64,000 bases of DNA, taken from positions 2,914,001-2,978,000 of the forward strand of contig NZ_AP019308.1 in the NCBI RefSeq assembly GCF_003945345.1, read 5' to 3'. Every line of letters starts with the position of its first letter. Positions within the stretch are counted from its first letter, which is position 1. Below the pieces are notes generated by a model, which had not been told where the DNA came from, made no database searches, and saw only the letters and a program-made list of their open reading frames with translations. Origin of the DNA: Paenibacillus baekrokdamisoli (GTDB lineage Bacteria; Bacillota; Bacilli; Paenibacillales; Paenibacillaceae). The position numbers and the translations under genes are program-made. This document shows, one piece after another, positions 61,194-64,000 of this stretch.

Positions 61194-62681
61194 TTACTTT
61201 TTTGGACGGTCTTTCTCGATTGCGATTTGCTTAAGCTTCTCCGCTTCTTCCAATACCGACGAAGGATCTTTCTTCCCTGTTGCCGCTGCTGTTATTAGCT
61301 CGCTCAGCAGCTTGTCGGCCTGCCCATGTTCAGGACTTGTAAGTCCGAATTCGCGACGATAGGAAATATACTGAACATTATGTTTTGTTGCATATGCCAT
61401 TACGGCTGCCTGAGTAGGCTGAAGTTTCGCGATATGGGCAGGATCGTCGCCAAAGTCAAGTCTTGCTGGAAAGGCTCCAGCATCTGCAGCAATCGACTCC
61501 TGAATTTCAAAATCGTACAAGCTCAGGATGAATTCCTTCGCCCACTTTTTGTTTTGATCAGGCTTGTTTTTCCAGATTACAAATGCTGTATCGCCCACCC
61601 CGGAATTAACGAATATGGTTTGGTTAGCATCATTGGAAGCCGGTACGGCCATGAATCCCCAAGTGAAGCCTTCCGGCGTACTTTCTTTCATCTCATTGCC
61701 AACCCAATCTCCAGTTGAAACAAGAGCTGCCTTATGCTGAAGCACCTGCATTTGCGATTGCGTATGATTCAAAGCTGCTACTCCCGCAGGGAAATAGCCC
61801 TTCTTTCCAAATTCGTACAACCGCTTCCATGCTTCTTTGTTTTCTGCTGTTGTAAGCTGCGGCCCTGTAAAGCTACGGAAATTTTTGATGTAAGTATCAA
61901 AGGTTCCATTGGCTTTGGCCAGATCGAACTGAATCGTATTGAAGACATAATCGGTAAGGTACCCGGCATATACGCCTGGGAATGTAATCGGGATGACACC
62001 ATCTGCTTTAATTTGATCCAGAAGCGCTACAAACTCGTCCCATGTAGCCGGATTTTTATTCCAGCCCTTCTCATCAAACAGCTTCTGATCATAGAATAGG
62101 CCTGCCGTATATCCGGCAATCGGTACCCTGGCCGTAAAACCCATACTAAGAGATGTATCGTATGCATCATCGGAAATAACCGATCTCAGTTTTTTGCCCG
62201 TCTCTCCCGGTAAGTCGCGATCCCACAAATCGTCTTGCGGCTCCAGCTTGCCGGCTTTAGCCAAACGTTCCAGTTGGCCTGCCGCCGAGAAGTTCGGAAT
62301 AAACAAATCGAACATGTCATTGTCGTCGCCAGCTGCGATCTTTGGTTCGAGTATTGTCGACAGCGTTGGAGTTGAGGTAATGTCGAACGTGACATTCGGA
62401 TATTTCTCGGTAAACTTCTTAACCGCCAGATCCATCCAGGCACGACCCGAACCCGCCTCCCAGAATCCCATCTTCAGCGTTACTTTCTCATCCTTGGACA
62501 ATCCATTCTCCGGGTAAACATTGGCATTGCTCTCGGAAGTCGGAGCGTTTTCACTCGGACTTACGTTTGATTCCGTACTTGCCTGAGAACTCGCCGGCTC
62601 GTTGTTTTTATTCCCTCCACATCCCGCTAACAGAACAACTACCATAACAAGAGATAATAATAATGCGTTTACATTCCTCAA
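61194..62681 (-). CDS. ABC transporter sugar-binding lipoprotein
   Basis: A 495-aa family-1 extracellular solute-binding lipoprotein. Signal peptide with lipobox VVLLAGCGG (Cys near 21), a Ser/Asn/Glu linker, then the binding fold (VTLKMGFWEAGSGRAWMDLA, PNFSAAGQLERLAKAGKLEP, NPATWDEFVALLDQIKADG). Translation starts at TTG after GGGGGG. It lies between the giant SLH glycosidase and an oxidoreductase, suggesting import of the released oligosaccharide. The permeases are not in the window. Confidence 0.88.
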   Translation of the reverse strand: MRNVNALLLSLVMVVVLLAGCGGNKNNEPASSQASTESNVSPSENAPTSESNANVYPENGLSKDEKVTLKMGFWEAGSGRAWMDLAVKKFTEKYPNVTFDITSTPTLSTILEPKIAAGDDNDMFDLFIPNFSAAGQLERLAKAGKLEPQDDLWDRDLPGETGKKLRSVISDDAYDTSLSMGFTARVPIAGYTAGLFYDQKLFDEKGWNKNPATWDEFVALLDQIKADGVIPITFPGVYAGYLTDYVFNTIQFDLAKANGTFDTYIKNFRSFTGPQLTTAENKEAWKRLYEFGKKGYFPAGVAALNHTQSQMQVLQHKAALVSTGDWVGNEMKESTPEGFTWGFMAVPASNDANQTIFVNSGVGDTAFVIWKNKPDQNKKWAKEFILSLYDFEIQESIAADAGAFPARLDFGDDPAHIAKLQPTQAAVMAYATKHNVQYISYRREFGLTSPEHGQADKLLSELITAAATGKKDPSSVLEEAEKLKQIAIEKDRPKK

Positions 62682-62694
62682 GGATATGACCCCC

Positions 62695-64000
62695 CTAAAT
62701 AATTATTTCAGTTGATGCAATATGAAGCTGCAGAAAACTCAGCTCATCCGCAGAAGAACAGGTATAACGCGCGTTCAATTCCTCTACAACGACAGAATTT
62801 CCGCCCTCCAGCCTAGATTGTTCCGCTGCAAAGGCCATCAAATGGCTTTGCAAGGAAGCTTCCGCCGATGTCAGCCCTTGTCCGCCGATGTTGTTCCCCT
62901 TCCGAACTTGCTTCAGGAATTCACGCATCAAACCTTCATCTCCGCCTCCGTGGCCACCTTCTTCAACGGTCAGGGGAATTTCAATTGCTTTCTTTCCAAA
63001 AGGGTATAGAACAATTTCATTCTTCTCCATATAACCTCTGATTTCACCAAGCGTTCCCATAATCTGAACGGTTCTGGAGATATCGTGAGAGAAACCAGAC
63101 ATCGTAAATGAAGCGGTTGACCCACTTTCGAATTCCATATTAACCACCTGATGATCGACGACGTTATTATCGCAATGATAAACGCAGCGTCCGAAGGGAC
63201 CACTTCGAAGTGCTTCCTTAATGCCTTCAGGTGTTATATCGTTCGTAATAAAACGAGACCACTCGTGCGTTTCCGCCTCTTCATAGATTCGGATTGCTGA
63301 ATAAGGACATTCCCTCTCAACCGCGCACCCCTCTGTGCAACGAAGCGTTGTACCATCTGGAGCATTCTCCGAACGGAAATGCAGAAGCGAACCATATGAA
63401 CTGACTCTCGTACACTTCTCGTCGATCAACCAGGATAGGATGTCCATATCATGGCAAGACTTCTGTAAAATCATCGGACTCGTTTCTTCGGACTTGTTCC
63501 AATTCCCTCGAACAAAACTATGTGCCATATGGAAATAACCCACATTTTCGCTTGACTGTATGGATACGATCGAACCAATGGCACCGCTTTCAATTACTTC
63601 CTTGATCTTCGACCAAAAAGGGGTATATCGTAGCACGTGACTGACCGTTAACAACCGATTATGCTTGCGGGATGCGTTCGCCATGTCAATAACTTCAATT
63701 GGCGATGGAGACATTGGTTTCTCAAGCAGAACATCATATCCCAGCTCCAAAGCCTTCATCGTAGGCGCATAATGCATTCTATCCTGCGTAGATATCACTG
63801 CGACATCAGCTATTTTTGTTTTCGTTAAAATTTGTTCCCAGCTTTCATATAACTGATCGGATGAGAGTCCATAATCCTTAGCAGCAAGCTGTCTTCTTTC
63901 TTTATTCGGTTCGGCAACTGCGACGATTTTTAGCTCCTCCGGATATTTCTTCGCATATGCTCCATATACGAATCTTCCTCTCGCGCCGGCTCCTACGAGC
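62695..64000 (-). CDS. Gfo/Idh/MocA-family oxidoreductase, 5' end outside window
   Basis: About 435 codons are visible; the frame runs off the right edge in the NAD-binding region (VGAGARGRFVYGAYAKK). The motif YDVLLEKPMSPSP marks the catalytic Lys-Pro, followed by KSCHDMDILSWL. A cysteine group CTEGCAVERECPYS near the middle is typical of a subset that carries a Zn or structural Cys site. Probably oxidises a sugar from the adjacent polysaccharide system. An internal ATG at 63798 is not the true start. Confidence 0.88.
   Translation of the reverse strand, partial: LVGAGARGRFVYGAYAKKYPEELKIVAVAEPNKERRQLAAKDYGLSSDQLYESWEQILTKTKIADVAVISTQDRMHYAPTMKALELGYDVLLEKPMSPSPIEVIDMANASRKHNRLLTVSHVLRYTPFWSKIKEVIESGAIGSIVSIQSSENVGYFHMAHSFVRGNWNKSEETSPMILQKSCHDMDILSWLIDEKCTRVSSYGSLLHFRSENAPDGTTLRCTEGCAVERECPYSAIRIYEEAETHEWSRFITNDITPEGIKEALRSGPFGRCVYHCDNNVVDHQVVNMEFESGSTASFTMSGFSHDISRTVQIMGTLGEIRGYMEKNEIVLYPFGKKAIEIPLTVEEGGHGGGDEGLMREFLKQVRKGNNIGGQGLTSAEASLQSHLMAFAAEQSRLEGGNSVVVEELNARYTCSSADELSFLQLHIASTEIII

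Overview
The window looks like a chromosomal segment of an aerobic, spore-forming Bacillota, most likely Paenibacillus or a close relative. The evidence is a spoVAC-spoVAD-spoVAE germination block, decayed fragments resembling the mother-cell sigma factor SigK, an SLH-anchored giant glycosidase, a copper-amine-oxidase-type stalk-domain protein, strong AGGAGG-type ribosome binding sites, and many LacI, AraC and DeoR regulators beside carbohydrate genes. No rRNA, tRNA, CRISPR or phage structural genes were seen.

Layout. 0-2.2 kb: DUF58 protein (cut by the window edge) and MoxR ATPase. 2.3-4.3 kb: spoVA trio. 4.4-7 kb: a TatA, ZIP transporter and Tat-exported multicopper oxidase block behind two MntR-like boxes. 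7.2-14.5 kb: a tiny hydrophobic protein, a LacI regulator divergent from a 1081-aa clan GH-A glycosidase, a DHA2-type drug exporter and a nitroreductase. 14.5-16 kb: first copy of a 141-bp dispersed repeat, and a CDF metal exporter preceded by a short leader ORF that contains an intrinsic terminator. 16-20 kb: sugar isomerase/oxidoreductase pair with a divergent AraC gene, and ohr with an OhrR-type operator. 20-36.5 kb: three sugar or amino-sugar catabolic operons, none with its own transporter. The largest (28.8-36.4 kb) joins a class III aminotransferase, a DeoR regulator, alanine dehydrogenase with an apparent ATT start, the second 141-bp repeat, an FGGY kinase, an amidohydrolase and an arabinose/fucose-isomerase-like enzyme.

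36.6-43 kb is a decayed accessory island: RHS-type polymorphic-toxin tips with tightly linked putative immunity genes, a 5'-truncated IS110-family transposase, a metallo-beta-lactamase-fold remnant, a 109-bp imperfect palindrome and two SigK-like remnants; a third lies at 50.6 kb. 43-50.5 kb is a LacI-controlled operon for an ABC importer with a PHP-type phosphoesterase and a glycerophosphodiester phosphodiesterase, probably for uptake and use of phosphodiesters. 50.7-64 kb is a polysaccharide-use region: two very large secreted glycosidase-like proteins with repeated carbohydrate-binding modules, a sugar-binding lipoprotein and a Gfo/Idh/MocA oxidoreductase running off the window.

Points most worth following up: the leader ORF and terminator of the CDF gene, the aminotransferase/Ald/kinase/isomerase operon as a candidate undescribed amino-sugar or amino-polyol pathway, the ATT start of ald, the scattered SigK-like remnants, and the row of displaced RHS toxin/immunity modules.
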